Notes: generated by a model not told the origin, from the sequence alone. Positions 25,381 to 35,537 are shown, numbered from the stretch's first letter. The stretch is DNA of 64,000 bases from Phyllobacterium sp. YR531 (GCF_000282595.1 NZ_AKIZ01000014.1:186001-250000); one strand, 5' to 3'. Numbers and translations are program-made.

Positions 25381-26295
25381 GTGGCGCGAGCTTTCCATTC
25401 ATCGGGTGATTTGATAGCGGATCGTCGTGCTTCCTACGCCGATATGTTGTTTGACAGCGGCGATCATGCGGCAGCGGCTGATCTTATGGCACAGGCGTTG
25501 GAACTCGTTCCGGATTGGACTGCGGGCCGCTTTCGTCTCGGCGAAATGTGGGAAGCAGCGGGCCAGAACGATAGCGCTGCTGAGGCCTGGCGCGATGTGC
25601 TTGAACGCGATCCTGAAGATCGGTTCGGTGCCGGATTGAAGCTTGCAGCAACGGGCCATGCTGACGCGCCTGCAACGCCTCCCTTGGCCTATGTGGAAAC
25701 ACTGTTTGATGCCTATGCTCCGACCTTCGAGAGCGCGTTGCTGGACAAGCTGGAATATCGCGTGCCTGAACTATTGGCTGCGGCTATCAAAGAAAATGGC
25801 AAAGGGCGCCGTTACGCTTCAGTTCTTGATCTTGGCTGTGGCACGGGACTGATGGGACCCTATGTGCGTCCACTGACTGATTATCTGGCCGGAATGGACC
25901 TTTCCGAACCCATGTTGCTGAAGGCAACGGAAAAACAGGTTTACGACAATCTCGGCAAGGGTGATGTGAACGACTTTGAAGTGGCACCACAAAGCATTGA
26001 TCTAATTATTGCTGCGGATGTGTTCGTCTATGTGGGCGATCTTGATAGGGCCTTTGCTGCAATAGCAAAGGCGCTGGCAATCGATGGATTGTTTGTCTTT
26101 TCCGTTGAGAACCAGGAAGGCAGTGACGAGCCTGTTTTGCAAGCTTCACTGCGTTATACCCATTCGCGGACCTATGTGGAGCGGCTATTGAGCGATCATG
26201 GAATGGCAGCGATCTCATTGACGCAGGAGACCATCCGGCAAGATCGCGGTGAGCCTTTGCAGGGACTGATTGTTGTGGCGAAACTGGCGGCTTGA
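25381..26295 (+). CDS. TPR-containing SAM-dependent methyltransferase
   Basis: A 304-residue protein with a tetratricopeptide-like region (about residues 20-90: DHAAAADLMAQALELVPDW, QNDSAAEAWRDVLERDPED) fused to a class I methyltransferase. The SAM motif is VLDLGCGTGLMGPYV, about residues 148-162. DLSEPMLLKATEK and IAADVFVYVGDLD follow in the expected places. The start is GTG 25381, 5 nt after the membrane-protein stop, so the two are probably co-translated. The substrate is unknown. Confidence 0.84.
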   Translation: MARAFHSSGDLIADRRASYADMLFDSGDHAAAADLMAQALELVPDWTAGRFRLGEMWEAAGQNDSAAEAWRDVLERDPEDRFGAGLKLAATGHADAPATPPLAYVETLFDAYAPTFESALLDKLEYRVPELLAAAIKENGKGRRYASVLDLGCGTGLMGPYVRPLTDYLAGMDLSEPMLLKATEKQVYDNLGKGDVNDFEVAPQSIDLIIAADVFVYVGDLDRAFAAIAKALAIDGLFVFSVENQEGSDEPVLQASLRYTHSRTYVERLLSDHGMAAISLTQETIRQDRGEPLQGLIVVAKLAA

Positions 26296-26298
26296 AGA

Positions 26299-27093
26299 TC
26301 AGTCTTTGCGGAAGACCAGGCGACCAGCCCATCCGGTAATGACAGCCAGAAACACTGCAAAAATGCCGTAAAGCAGGCTGTATTGGTTTGCAGCGCGATA
26401 GATGCGGAATTCAAGGCCGGCTTTCACGATATTAAGGCTGGTGGCATTCTCCCGCAGGAATTCGCCATTGCGGAACAGAAAAGCCCGCGCCACATGCTTG
26501 CCAACTGGCACATTGGCCGGCAATGACAAGGTCGCGCGGAAGAGGGTGGCCGACAAAAACTGAACATCGCCGGGGCGCTGACTGTAAAGCTTTTGCTTGA
26601 GTTTCAATCGTGGCAGTTCGGGCGTGAATTCCTTCAATGTCTGGCTTGATCCAAAACCATCGGGCATTGGTTCGTAGAACATATTGTTCACGCCGAGACC
26701 AAGCTGTGCAAATACCTTCGGCGTCGCAATATCCTGAAGGTTCCGGGTCGATGCCAATGAATAGGACGCTGGAATATGCTGGAATGAGACTGATTCAGCA
26801 TTGACCCAAATGCCGAGATACCGGTCCTTGCGTCGCACAACGAAGTTTCGCTCCGGCCCTTCTAGCACCACCACAATATCATATCTGCCCTGACGCTGAA
26901 TAAGCGGGTCGGCATTATCCAATGCACCAAAAACGGTCAGATCTGTACCGCGAAAGCCCGAGGTGATTGCAATCGTGTCAGTTGAGAGTCCGATCTCTAC
27001 GGTTTCTGTGTTCGAGGGACGTTGCTGTGCGTAGGCTACCTGTCCGGCAAAACAGGCAGCAAGCAGAACCACAAGGCGCAGGACAGTTTTCAT
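26299..27093 (-). CDS. TIGR02186-family periplasmic/membrane protein
   Basis: A 264-residue protein with a cleavable signal (LVVLLAACFAGQVAYA, cut near residue 22), a beta-rich periplasmic body and one C-terminal membrane helix (YSLLYGIFAVFLAVITGWAG). This arrangement and the pairing with a TauE-type exporter match the alphaproteobacterial TIGR02186 family, whose role is unknown. Its start overlaps the upstream exporter gene by 4 nt. A function in sulfur-anion export is suggested only by that neighbour. Confidence 0.8.
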   Translation of the reverse strand: MKTVLRLVVLLAACFAGQVAYAQQRPSNTETVEIGLSTDTIAITSGFRGTDLTVFGALDNADPLIQRQGRYDIVVVLEGPERNFVVRRKDRYLGIWVNAESVSFQHIPASYSLASTRNLQDIATPKVFAQLGLGVNNMFYEPMPDGFGSSQTLKEFTPELPRLKLKQKLYSQRPGDVQFLSATLFRATLSLPANVPVGKHVARAFLFRNGEFLRENATSLNIVKAGLEFRIYRAANQYSLLYGIFAVFLAVITGWAGRLVFRKD

Positions 27094-28040
27094 GCGCCCC
27101 CCGTTACGACTGCAAGGCTGATCGAATAAAGGTCGTCAGGGGTAACAAACAGCTCAATTGCCAGACGCAAACCAACTGCAAGGACCAGCAAAGCAAGCAG
27201 CGCACGCAGCTGCTCGCCCCGCAGTTTCTGGCCAATGCGCGCTCCGTATTGCGCACCGATAACACCGCCGGACATGAGCAGGAATGCCAGCACGATATCA
27301 ACGGACTGATTGGTCGTTGCCTGCATGACAGTGGTAAATGCCGTCACGAAAACGATCTGATAAAGCGATGTTCCGATAACAACATTGGTGGGCATTTTGA
27401 GCAGATAGATCATGGCGGGAACCATGATGAAACCACCGCCAACACCCATGATTGACGAGAGAAAGCCTATCGCGGCGCCAAGAACCAGAATGGGGATAAT
27501 GCTGACGTAGATTTTCGAGGCGCGAAACCGCATCTTGAACGGCAGCCTGTGTACCCAATTGTGCTGGCCCGGCTTCTTCAGCGTTGCTAGCTGACCTGCC
27601 TTGGTCCGGCGCATTGCCTTGACGCTCTCATAGAGCATCAAACCGCCAATCGTTGAAAGGAAGACCACGTAGAGCAGTGAAACGATCAGGTCGAGCTGGC
27701 CGAGTTCGCGCAGAAGCACAAAGACGTAGATGCCTATTGCTGCACCAAAAATACCGCCTATGACCAGCAATGATCCCAGTTTGACGTCAAGCGTACCTCG
27801 CTTGAAATGCGTAAGTGCGCCGCTGAACGAGGAAGCGATAACCTGATTTGCACCTGTGGCAACGGCTACAGCAGGAGGAATGTTGTAGAAGATCAGAAGT
27901 GGTGTAATGAGGAATCCTCCGCCCACACCAAACATGCCCGACAGGAATCCCACCGCAGCTCCCATGCCGAATAGCACGAAGATATTGACCGAAATTTCGG
28001 CTATTGGCAGGTAAATACCCAAGTCTGATCCAAACCCCAT
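27090..28040 (-). CDS. TauE/SafE-family sulfite/anion exporter
   Basis: A 316-residue membrane protein of the TauE/SafE family. It has two related halves, each starting with a glycine-rich loop: GFLSGMFGVGGGFLITPLL and GFLSSIMGVGGGFIMVPAM. About eight membrane helices can be read. I use ATG 28040; an in-frame TTG at 28070 would add ten residues, and neither start has a strong ribosome-binding site. It is coupled to the TIGR02186 gene by a 4-nt overlap. Substrates in the family include sulfite, sulfoacetate and similar anions. Confidence 0.88.
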   Translation of the reverse strand: MGFGSDLGIYLPIAEISVNIFVLFGMGAAVGFLSGMFGVGGGFLITPLLIFYNIPPAVAVATGANQVIASSFSGALTHFKRGTLDVKLGSLLVIGGIFGAAIGIYVFVLLRELGQLDLIVSLLYVVFLSTIGGLMLYESVKAMRRTKAGQLATLKKPGQHNWVHRLPFKMRFRASKIYVSIIPILVLGAAIGFLSSIMGVGGGFIMVPAMIYLLKMPTNVVIGTSLYQIVFVTAFTTVMQATTNQSVDIVLAFLLMSGGVIGAQYGARIGQKLRGEQLRALLALLVLAVGLRLAIELFVTPDDLYSISLAVVTGGA

Positions 28041-28217
28041 TATGGCGCTCAAGCACCACGATGACAGCAATTCTTTAAGGTTTCTTGCTCGCTTGCGGGC
28101 TTTTCTGGAGTTTAGACCGCCAAGGTGACTTTATATAGATTTAAACGCGAAACCCTTTGTCGCAATGGCTTTTTTCAGGTGATGCGGTAATTTTATCACG
28201 GCTGGTGCTTGGAGCGC

Positions 28218-31200
28218 TCAGCCGTTTTTCTGCAATAGGTTGCGTACCAGATCCTTGTCAATGCTACCGGTCGGCTTCAGGCCATTATCCTTCTGGAATG
28301 CCATGATAGCCTCGCGGGTCTTTGTGCCGATTCGCCCGTCTGACCCGCCGGCGTCATAGCCATTCTTGTTCAGGATCAGTTGAATATTGCGGACGGCCTT
28401 CTCCATGTCGAGCGAGCCGGTCTTCAGGGGCACTTCGCGCCACTGTTCAGGAATGTTCAAAGCATTGGCATCGGCATCCATCGACTTCGGCTTCCAAAGT
28501 GCGGTGGCTGCTTTTGCACGTGCGAGCTGATCGGGATTCATTGCGTGCGCAACATCATCGCGCTTGGAAGCTGCATCCTTGTCGCCAGCCTCTGCGGCGA
28601 TTGCAAACCACTTATAGCTTTCTTCCAAATTCTGCTTCAGACCTACGCCTTTGGCCGAAAGAATGGCGAGATTGAACTGACTGTCCTTGACACCAAGCTC
28701 GGCCGCGCGGGTAAACCAGCGTGCAGCTCCTTCATTGTCAGGCGCTCCATTGACACCTGCAGCCAAGAGTACTGCCAGGTTGTGCATGGCACTGGCATTG
28801 CCTTGACCAGCCGCAAGCTCATACCAGTGTATTGCCTTAACCGCGTCTTTGTCGACGCCAAGGCCTTTCTCGTAGAAATTGCCGATCCTGTATTGTGCAG
28901 GAGCAAAACCGCGCTCTGCTGCGAGTCTGTACCATTCGGCTGCCTTGGCGTAATCGCTGGTAAACCCGCGGCCATCCATGTAGCGGTCGCCCACTTCAAA
29001 AAGCGCCTTATTGTCTCCTGCGACGATTGCAGTGTGAAGCTCGTCCGGCAATCCCTCGGTTGGGATCGTGGGGATTGCCAAAGATTCCGGCGCCGCTGCC
29101 GGTACGGACTGTGTTGTCATATTGGTATCGACGGCATCGTTCACCGTGGATGGCATCTGTTGCTGCGCAGCGATGACACTTTCCACACTCACCGGTGCAG
29201 GCTGCACAGCAGCGAGTTCACGTGCTGGCGCTACCGGAGCAGGTTTTTGTACGAGCGGGGCTGGTGCTTTGGTGGCTGGGGCAATCGTGGAAGCAGTTGC
29301 CTGGGGTTTGGCAGAAGTGTCCAGGAAAGCAGCTTTCAACTGCAGTCCGACGATGGCAATCATGATCGCGCCGATAGCCAGGAGGATAGGCTTGCGCTGA
29401 CGCGCAAGAAAACCTCGTTTAAGCGAGCCTTCCTCAATCAGTTCATCATGGACAGCTTCAGAACCCTGCTGGTTTTCCATTTCCAACGCTGCGGCCTGTG
29501 CAGCGCGCCTTGCTGCAGCGATGAAATCCGCTTTGCCATCATTATTGCTACCGGCAAGCTGCATTTCGCGCCGGTCATCACGCACGCGCTTAAGAATGGA
29601 ATTCAGGTCCGGCATCCCGGAACCCGGCTCTAACGGACGATTGAGCAGGCTCGAGTCAAGCTCCGATTTCAAATCGGGCTCATCCAGCTCCATTTCAATA
29701 TCCGGGTCCTGAGGCGTAACGAGTTTGTTACGTCCCTTGAGGCCGCGGGTGAGGCTGCCGAACAGAGATGTTCTTTCGCGCGGCTCGGTACCGGCCGTAT
29801 CGCTATCATCAATAGCATTTATCTCGGCGCGCGGTTCTTCAGCCTTGGAGAAAACTGGCGCATCGAAAACAGGCTCGGTGATGACCGATTCCTGCATCGT
29901 CTGATCAGGAGCCGCGCGATATACAGGAATTGGCCCACTTTCAAGCGATGCCAGACGGTCTACAATCTTCAGCAAAGTATCGTGGATGGCTTCGAATGTT
30001 TTTGTGTTCCGGTCTTCAGATTTGCGCGCCAATCCTTCGAGAGTCTTCAGGTCACCCGCCAGTTCACGTGCAACGGCGCTGTCATGAGCGCTGCTTACCT
30101 CTGCCATATTGCGGATAGCTTCGGTGGCTGCGTTGCGGGCCGTCTCAACAATAAAATCACGGCTGGAAGCGATTGATTCCTCGATTGCATCCAGCCGTGG
30201 AGGGATCGCAGCAATTTCGGCATAGCTGTCATTTGACTTGGCGAGATGCTCGGCAAGCCCTGCGATCTGCAGCTCCAGATTATGGATAGCGTCCGAAGCT
30301 TTGTCGGTCTGCGGAACATTTTCGGCAATGAATCTGGCCATGTCATCGAAACGTGATTCAATGCTGTCTGTAAGCCGGATATCGCTGTGCTCATTGATCT
30401 GATGATGTTTGTCGAGCCGCTCGGTAAGTTCGGCAAAACGCTGGTCAACCTTGGTGCTGAAGAGCGGATCAATCGCAGGCTGCTGCGGCATTGTCTCCAG
30501 CTTGTTGATGACCTGCAGCACCCGGTCTTCAAGATCACGGAAATCTGAAATGCTGATGGCAGCAGGAGCATTCTGCAAATGACGAGCTACCGCAGCCAGA
30601 TGCTCCGACAGCGCATCAATATTGACAGAGGGGCGCTTGGCTTGCTCGGTGAGATTGTCAACGCGCTGCGCGAGTTCGCCCATACGCTGAAGAATTACGT
30701 CGGAAGTGCGATCTGGTACCGATGCCTGAACGCTGGTTGCCAGCGATGCAATACGCGCTTCTAGGCGTTCAAATGCATCGGCTTCAGCAAACCGTCCGGA
30801 TGACTGCTGAGAGGTAGCAACGATGGCCCGGCTGATTTCATCAAGACGATCATCAATCTGCTGCATGTAGCGCGCTGGCATGGATGCATGATGAGAAGCA
30901 TCATTACGGCCAAGTTTCGCAACAGCCTGCTTCAGCTCGTTGAGATCGCCGCGCAGCATTGAAATGGTGGACGCATTATCCGGCTGCGTGTTGCTGAAAT
31001 GATTTGCGGGCGCTGAGGACTGTTGCAGACGGCTCAAAGTCGTATTGTGCAGGATCGAGCTATTGGCTGTTTCGGCGTTGTTACGCATCTCGGCGCGCAA
31101 CTGCTTCAGCTGAGCCGCTACGGCAGAAAGATCGTGCTTGCCATTTTGCGAGGGGCTTTCACGGCGGGGCGAAGGTGCCAAGCCGGCACGTGAAGCCAAA

Positions 31201-31382
31201 GCAGCAAAACGATCAGCTATATCGTTGCCTTCCAGCTCCGGCTCTGGCCTTTTCGGCTGCATGGCATTGCGCAATTGGCTTTCTAGCGCCTCAAGCGTGC
31301 GGTTGAGATTATCCAGCGACGTAGCATCACGGCGGGCGCGATTGACATTGACCTGTTCCATCAGTGACCTCTGGTTCATCAT
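28218..31382 (-). CDS. podJ: PodJ-like polar localisation protein (coiled coil, one TM, SEL1 repeats, PG-binding)
   Basis: A 1054-residue protein with the PodJ layout. A long cytoplasmic N-terminus (about 1-650) is rich in coiled coil (SLDNLNRTLEALESQLRNAM at the start). One membrane helix follows (ILLAIGAIMIAIVGLQL, about 668-684), then a proline/alanine-rich periplasmic linker. Four SEL1 repeats lie at about 785-945 (for example AAEWYRLAAERGFAPAQYRI), and a C-terminal peptidoglycan-binding domain (about 990-1054, GSDGRIGTKTREAIMAFQK) ends the protein. In Caulobacter and Agrobacterium, PodJ organises the cell pole and recruits division and signalling proteins. The homology is inferred from architecture. 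The first two codons are both ATG; the first is taken. Confidence 0.78.
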   Translation of the reverse strand: MMNQRSLMEQVNVNRARRDATSLDNLNRTLEALESQLRNAMQPKRPEPELEGNDIADRFAALASRAGLAPSPRRESPSQNGKHDLSAVAAQLKQLRAEMRNNAETANSSILHNTTLSRLQQSSAPANHFSNTQPDNASTISMLRGDLNELKQAVAKLGRNDASHHASMPARYMQQIDDRLDEISRAIVATSQQSSGRFAEADAFERLEARIASLATSVQASVPDRTSDVILQRMGELAQRVDNLTEQAKRPSVNIDALSEHLAAVARHLQNAPAAISISDFRDLEDRVLQVINKLETMPQQPAIDPLFSTKVDQRFAELTERLDKHHQINEHSDIRLTDSIESRFDDMARFIAENVPQTDKASDAIHNLELQIAGLAEHLAKSNDSYAEIAAIPPRLDAIEESIASSRDFIVETARNAATEAIRNMAEVSSAHDSAVARELAGDLKTLEGLARKSEDRNTKTFEAIHDTLLKIVDRLASLESGPIPVYRAAPDQTMQESVITEPVFDAPVFSKAEEPRAEINAIDDSDTAGTEPRERTSLFGSLTRGLKGRNKLVTPQDPDIEMELDEPDLKSELDSSLLNRPLEPGSGMPDLNSILKRVRDDRREMQLAGSNNDGKADFIAAARRAAQAAALEMENQQGSEAVHDELIEEGSLKRGFLARQRKPILLAIGAIMIAIVGLQLKAAFLDTSAKPQATASTIAPATKAPAPLVQKPAPVAPARELAAVQPAPVSVESVIAAQQQMPSTVNDAVDTNMTTQSVPAAAPESLAIPTIPTEGLPDELHTAIVAGDNKALFEVGDRYMDGRGFTSDYAKAAEWYRLAAERGFAPAQYRIGNFYEKGLGVDKDAVKAIHWYELAAGQGNASAMHNLAVLLAAGVNGAPDNEGAARWFTRAAELGVKDSQFNLAILSAKGVGLKQNLEESYKWFAIAAEAGDKDAASKRDDVAHAMNPDQLARAKAATALWKPKSMDADANALNIPEQWREVPLKTGSLDMEKAVRNIQLILNKNGYDAGGSDGRIGTKTREAIMAFQKDNGLKPTGSIDKDLVRNLLQKNG

Positions 31383-31704
31383 GGACGTCTGCTGCTCAAG
31401 TTGACGCGCCAGTTTCCTGGCAACTCAATTACGGGTGCTCAAAGGGAAAGCCGAAGGCGCATTACGCGTCGGGGCCAAACCGGAGAGCCGGGGCTTATGC
31501 CCCATGCGGTCCGACAAGCCGTGAAAAACAAATCACTTATAGACACGGTTCACCGTCACGCTGACATTGGCGAAACGTGGTAAACAAGTGGTTAAGACGT
31601 GAGTTAAAGCGCTAAAATAACAGCGAACTTCTTTCCGGCGTTCTGCTACAACAAGCAAACGCTCAGCTGACTGATTACAAGCTGCATCCTGCGGGGAATA
31701 TCGA
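31383..31704. other. Intergenic region between podJ-like and GH9 genes
   Basis: This holds the divergent promoters of the two genes. I see no convincing -35/-10 pair. A small GGGGC-TTAT-GCCCC hairpin lies near 31490-31504. A TTAA-N8-TTAA at 31592-31607 resembles but does not match the 7-nt-spaced CtrA site. Confidence 0.35.
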
Positions 31705-33540
31705 ATGATACATCGCTGTCTGTTGATGCTGTTGGCTGCGATATCCATTCATACCGTACCAACTGTCGCACTTTCGGCTGAAACATCCGTGCGGGTAAAT
31801 CAGCTTGGCTATCTGCCGGACGGCCCAAAATTTGCAACGATTGTTTCTTCGTCAGACAAGCCGCTAAAATTCCAGCTTACTGATGCAAAAGGCGTTTCAG
31901 TTTTGAAAGGTGTGACAAAGGTTTTGGGTGTGGACGCAATGTCCGGGCTTAAAACCCAAAAGGCTGATTTTTCAATCTATCAAAAGCCGGGCGAAAATTA
32001 TCGATTGGCCATTGGCGGTAGCTCGAGCTCTCCATTTTCAATTAGTGCCAGTATTTATGATCGCTTGAGCCTTGATACCCAATCCTGGTTTTATCTGGCT
32101 CGAAGCGGGATAGAAATCAGAGAAGACATCGCAGGAAAAGCCTATGCGCGACCTGCCGGACATGTTGGTGTGGCCCCAAATCTGGGTGATACGTCTGTGC
32201 CTTGTCTTGATAACGAGACGGCAGCAAAAATTTACACCAGCTTCAAATGGCAGTGCAGCTACACGCTTGATGTAAGTGGCGGCTGGTATGATGCGGGCGA
32301 TCAGGGCAAATACGTTGTTAATGCCGGCATTGCCGTTTCCCAACTCGTGGATACGGTCGAGCGTGGCAGGCTTTTTGCATCAAACGCTGCCAATGTATTG
32401 AGTGACCAACGTTCACGTTTGCCGGAACAAGGCAATGGCGTGCCGGATATTCTTGATGAGGCGCGGTGGGAACTGGAATTCATGCTGAAGATGGTGGTTC
32501 CTGAAGGCCAGCCATTTGCTGGCATGGTGCATCACAAGGTCCATGATACCGCCTGGACCGGTTTACCAATGTTGCCCCACAACGATCCGCAACCGCGCGC
32601 ACTGTATGCTCCTTCGACCGCAGCTACGCTCAATCTTGCTGCGGCAGCGGCGCAGGGCGCTCGGTTATTCAAAGACTATGATGATCAATTTGCGGCGCGG
32701 CTTTTAACGTCAGCCAAACAGGCTTGGTCAGCGGCGCAGACGCACCCTGATATCATTGCACCTTCGGGCAATTTCGATGGAGGTGGCGCATATGGCGATG
32801 GCGATTTAAGTGACGAGTTTTATTGGGCTGCAACAGAATTATACCTTGCGACCAGTGATGAGACTTACCTTTCCGGGATCAAAAACTCTCCGTACTGGGA
32901 CGGCGATGTATTCAGCAGGGGAGGGCATGGCGCATTTGACTGGGCAAACACGGCCGGACTCGCCAGACTGCACCTTGCTCTATATGGCAGGAAATTGCTT
33001 GCCCCCAAGGATTGGGAAATTGTCAAAACCTCTGTAGTTTCAGCTGCAGAGCGCTTTATCAGGCTCCAGCAGAAAGAGCCCTTCGGCCAGATATATCGTC
33101 CTGACAACGGCAAATATGACTGGGGCAGCAATCATTCGCTCCTGCAGAACATGATCGTAGTGTCTGCTGCATATGATTTGACCAAAAGGCCGGAGTTTCT
33201 AACAAGCGTTCGTGAAAGCATGGACTATCTTCTCGGACGCAATGCCATAAACACATCATACATTACCGGATATGGCACTTCTTTTTCAAAAAATCAGCAT
33301 AGCCGCTGGTTTGCTCGTCAAGCGGATCAGTCGCTACCAAACCCTCCTTTCGGGTCGCTCGCAGGAGGTCCGAATTCGTCACTTGTGGACGATTTTTCCA
33401 AGGCAAAGCTGGCTGGCTGTGCGCCACAACAATGTTACTTTGATAATATTGAAGCATATGGTTCCAATGAGATCACGATCAATTGGAATGCTCCATTGGT
33501 TTATATGGCCAACTTTATCGACAATACGCGCGTGAAATGA
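31705..33540 (+). CDS. Secreted glycoside hydrolase family 9 (cellulase-type)
   Basis: A 611-residue protein with a signal peptide (MIHRCLLMLLAAISIHTV, cut near residue 24), an N-terminal immunoglobulin-like CelD_N domain (about 27-112, starting VRVNQLGYLPDGPKFA) and a GH9 (alpha/alpha)6 catalytic domain. The catalytic Asp region is GGWYDAGDQGKY (Asp196, Asp199). The acid Glu589 is in SNEITINWNAPL at the C-terminus, and the YLLGRNAINTSYITGYG motif lies between. All key residues are present, so it should cut beta-1,4-glucans or related polymers outside the cytoplasm. It is a single gene with no carbohydrate-utilisation neighbours; a role in remodelling the cell's own exopolysaccharide or cellulose is as likely as feeding. 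Confidence 0.9.
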   Translation: MIHRCLLMLLAAISIHTVPTVALSAETSVRVNQLGYLPDGPKFATIVSSSDKPLKFQLTDAKGVSVLKGVTKVLGVDAMSGLKTQKADFSIYQKPGENYRLAIGGSSSSPFSISASIYDRLSLDTQSWFYLARSGIEIREDIAGKAYARPAGHVGVAPNLGDTSVPCLDNETAAKIYTSFKWQCSYTLDVSGGWYDAGDQGKYVVNAGIAVSQLVDTVERGRLFASNAANVLSDQRSRLPEQGNGVPDILDEARWELEFMLKMVVPEGQPFAGMVHHKVHDTAWTGLPMLPHNDPQPRALYAPSTAATLNLAAAAAQGARLFKDYDDQFAARLLTSAKQAWSAAQTHPDIIAPSGNFDGGGAYGDGDLSDEFYWAATELYLATSDETYLSGIKNSPYWDGDVFSRGGHGAFDWANTAGLARLHLALYGRKLLAPKDWEIVKTSVVSAAERFIRLQQKEPFGQIYRPDNGKYDWGSNHSLLQNMIVVSAAYDLTKRPEFLTSVRESMDYLLGRNAINTSYITGYGTSFSKNQHSRWFARQADQSLPNPPFGSLAGGPNSSLVDDFSKAKLAGCAPQQCYFDNIEAYGSNEITINWNAPLVYMANFIDNTRVK

Positions 33541-33618
33541 TCTGCATTAACGAATTGCATTGCCGATCCGAATAAATGCACCCACCTCAATCTCCCCTCG
33601 TAAAAACATAAGACATGT

Positions 33619-33650
33619 AAATTTTGACGTTTACGGAAACGTCAAAATTT
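33619..33650 (+). promoter_or_regulatory. 32-bp palindromic operator of the beta-oxidation operon
   Basis: AAATTTTGACGTTT (33619-33632) and AAACGTCAAAATTT (33637-33650) are perfect reverse complements around the centre ACGG. The site lies 76 nt before the first acyl-CoA dehydrogenase start. Its left half recurs exactly at 23938-23951. The shape is that of a dimer-binding repressor or MerR-type site. From memory it resembles the LiuR-type operator of acyl-CoA degradation genes. Confidence 0.8.
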
Positions 33651-33725
33651 GTTATACAGCATCAAATTCTGACGGCACGGATATCTGCGTGCTGTTTTTG
33701 CTCGTTTTTGTTTTGGAGGAAGCCG

Positions 33726-35519
33726 ATGCCGAGTTACCGCGCGCCAGTTGAAGACACGCTTTTTGTTCTCAATGATGTTCTGGGTTTTGAGCGTTATAAT
33801 AACCTTGATGGTTTTGCTGATGCTTCGTCCGATATTGTTGATGCAATTCTTGGAGAAGGCGCAAAGCTTGCGGAAAATACCCTGTTCCCGATTAATCAAT
33901 CTGGTGATCAAGAAGGCTGTGTTCGCAATGCGGATGGCTCCGTAACAACGCCGAAGGGTTTCAAGCAGGCATTTGACCAATATCGCGAAGGCGGTTGGGT
34001 TGGGTTGGCTGTACCGCAGGAATTCGGCGGCCAAGGTTTGCCTTACGCGCTTCACGTAGCGGTCGGAGAATACATGGCTTCAGCCAATATGGCGCTGGTC
34101 ATGTATCCGGGCCTGACGCAGGGCGCTATTGCGGCCATTCTCACCCACGGCACTGATGAGCAGAAGCAGGCCTATCTGCCGAAAATGGTCGATGGCACAT
34201 GGACTGGCACTATGAACCTGACAGAACCGCATTGCGGGACTGATCTGGGCTTGCTGCGTACCAAGGCTGTGCCCAATGGCGATGGCTCCTACAAGATTTC
34301 GGGTCAGAAGATTTTCATATCGGCCGGCGAGCACGATATGGCCGAGAATATCGTTCATCTGGTTCTTGCCCGCATTGAAGGCGCACCGGAAGGCGTGAAG
34401 GGCATCTCGCTCTTCATCGTTCCAAAGTTCAATCTTGACGACAGCGGTAATCCTGGAACGCGCAACGGCGTGTCCTGTGGCTCCATCGAAGAAAAGATGG
34501 GCATCCATGCCAATTCGACCTGCGTGATGAATTATGACGAAGCGCAAGGCTTTTTGATCGGTGGTGAAAACAAGGGTCTTCGCGCCATGTTCACCATGAT
34601 GAACGAGGCCCGTCTCGGGGTAGCGCTTCAGGGTCTTTCAATTGGTGAAGTCGCCTACCAGAATGCAGCCATCTATGCGCGGGATCGTATTCAGGGACGT
34701 TCCCTGACCGGACCAAAAGCACCAGACAAGAAAGCGGACCCGCTGATTGTTCATCCCGACGTGCGCCGCATTCTCATGACTATCAAGTCATTTAATGAGG
34801 CTGGCCGGGCATTCATTCTATGGTCTGCATTGAAGTCTGATGTTGCGCATCGCTCCGCAGACGAGGCTGAAAAGCAGCTGGCCGATGATATTCTCAGCCT
34901 GATGACACCTGTTCTGAAAGGTGTTCTGACAGATAAGGGCTTTGAGCATGCCGTAATGGCGCAACAGGTCTTCGGCGGTCATGGCTATATCGAAGAGCAT
35001 GGCATGAGCCAGTATGTACGCGATGCGCGTATCGCCATGATCTATGAAGGTGCCAGTGGTGTTCAGGCGCTTGATCTGGTTGGCCGCAAGCTCGGCGCAA
35101 ATGGCGGCCGTGCCATCATGGCTTTCTTCAAGGAAGTCGGTGACTTCTGTGAAGAAAATCGCGGTGATGAGAAGCTCGCCTTCTACACCAAGCATTTGAA
35201 GAAGGGTCTCAATGATCTGCAGGCCGCAGCAATGTGGTTGATGCAAAACGGTATGGCGAACCCTGATAATGCGGGTGCCGCATCAACTGATTTCATGCAT
35301 TTGTTTGGTCTGGTTTCACTTGGCTACATGTGGGCGCAGATGGCCAAGGCCGCCAATACAAAACTGGCAGATGGCGCAGACAACAAGGCGTTTTATGAAA
35401 CCAAGCTGATCACCGGCAAGTATTTCATGGAGCGTGTCATGCCTGAAACATCAGCGCATCTGGCCCGTATCCAAACCGGTGCCGAGACAATGATGGCGCT
35501 GTCGGCAGAAGCATTCTAA
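33726..35519 (+). CDS. Acyl-CoA dehydrogenase, long (597-residue) form
   Basis: A 597-residue FAD enzyme that introduces the 2,3-double bond into acyl-Co[16 protein letters not shown] is the flavin-region motif and [18 protein letters not shown] carries the Glu expected as catalytic base. The extra C-terminal domain (about 470-597) is typical of this longer subfamily, which includes DmdC-like and FadE-like enzymes. I start at ATG 33726 because GGAGGAAG precedes it. The longer in-frame reading from 33624 would start inside the operator region. It is the first gene of the beta-oxidation operon. Preferred chain length is unknown. Confidence 0.92.
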   Translation: MPSYRAPVEDTLFVLNDVLGFERYNNLDGFADASSDIVDAILGEGAKLAENTLFPINQSGDQEGCVRNADGSVTTPKGFKQAFDQYREGGWVGLAVPQEFGGQGLPYALHVAVGEYMASANMALVMYPGLTQGAIAAILTHGTDEQKQAYLPKMVDGTWTGTMNLTEPHCGTDLGLLRTKAVPNGDGSYKISGQKIFISAGEHDMAENIVHLVLARIEGAPEGVKGISLFIVPKFNLDDSGNPGTRNGVSCGSIEEKMGIHANSTCVMNYDEAQGFLIGGENKGLRAMFTMMNEARLGVALQGLSIGEVAYQNAAIYARDRIQGRSLTGPKAPDKKADPLIVHPDVRRILMTIKSFNEAGRAFILWSALKSDVAHRSADEAEKQLADDILSLMTPVLKGVLTDKGFEHAVMAQQVFGGHGYIEEHGMSQYVRDARIAMIYEGASGVQALDLVGRKLGANGGRAIMAFFKEVGDFCEENRGDEKLAFYTKHLKKGLNDLQAAAMWLMQNGMANPDNAGAASTDFMHLFGLVSLGYMWAQMAKAANTKLADGADNKAFYETKLITGKYFMERVMPETSAHLARIQTGAETMMALSAEAF

Positions 35520-35537
35520 GCTGAATGCAACGCAGCC

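Noticed and set aside
28380-29633. Long plus-strand open frame (417 codons) opposite the podJ-like gene
   Set aside because: It is antisense to a well-supported 1054-codon gene and its translation shows no domain, with many Cys and Arg typical of a shadow frame.
31592-31607. TTAA-N8-TTAA resembling a CtrA-binding site upstream of the podJ-like and GH9 genes
   Set aside because: The CtrA consensus needs a 7-nt spacer; here it is 8, and no adjacent full site was found.
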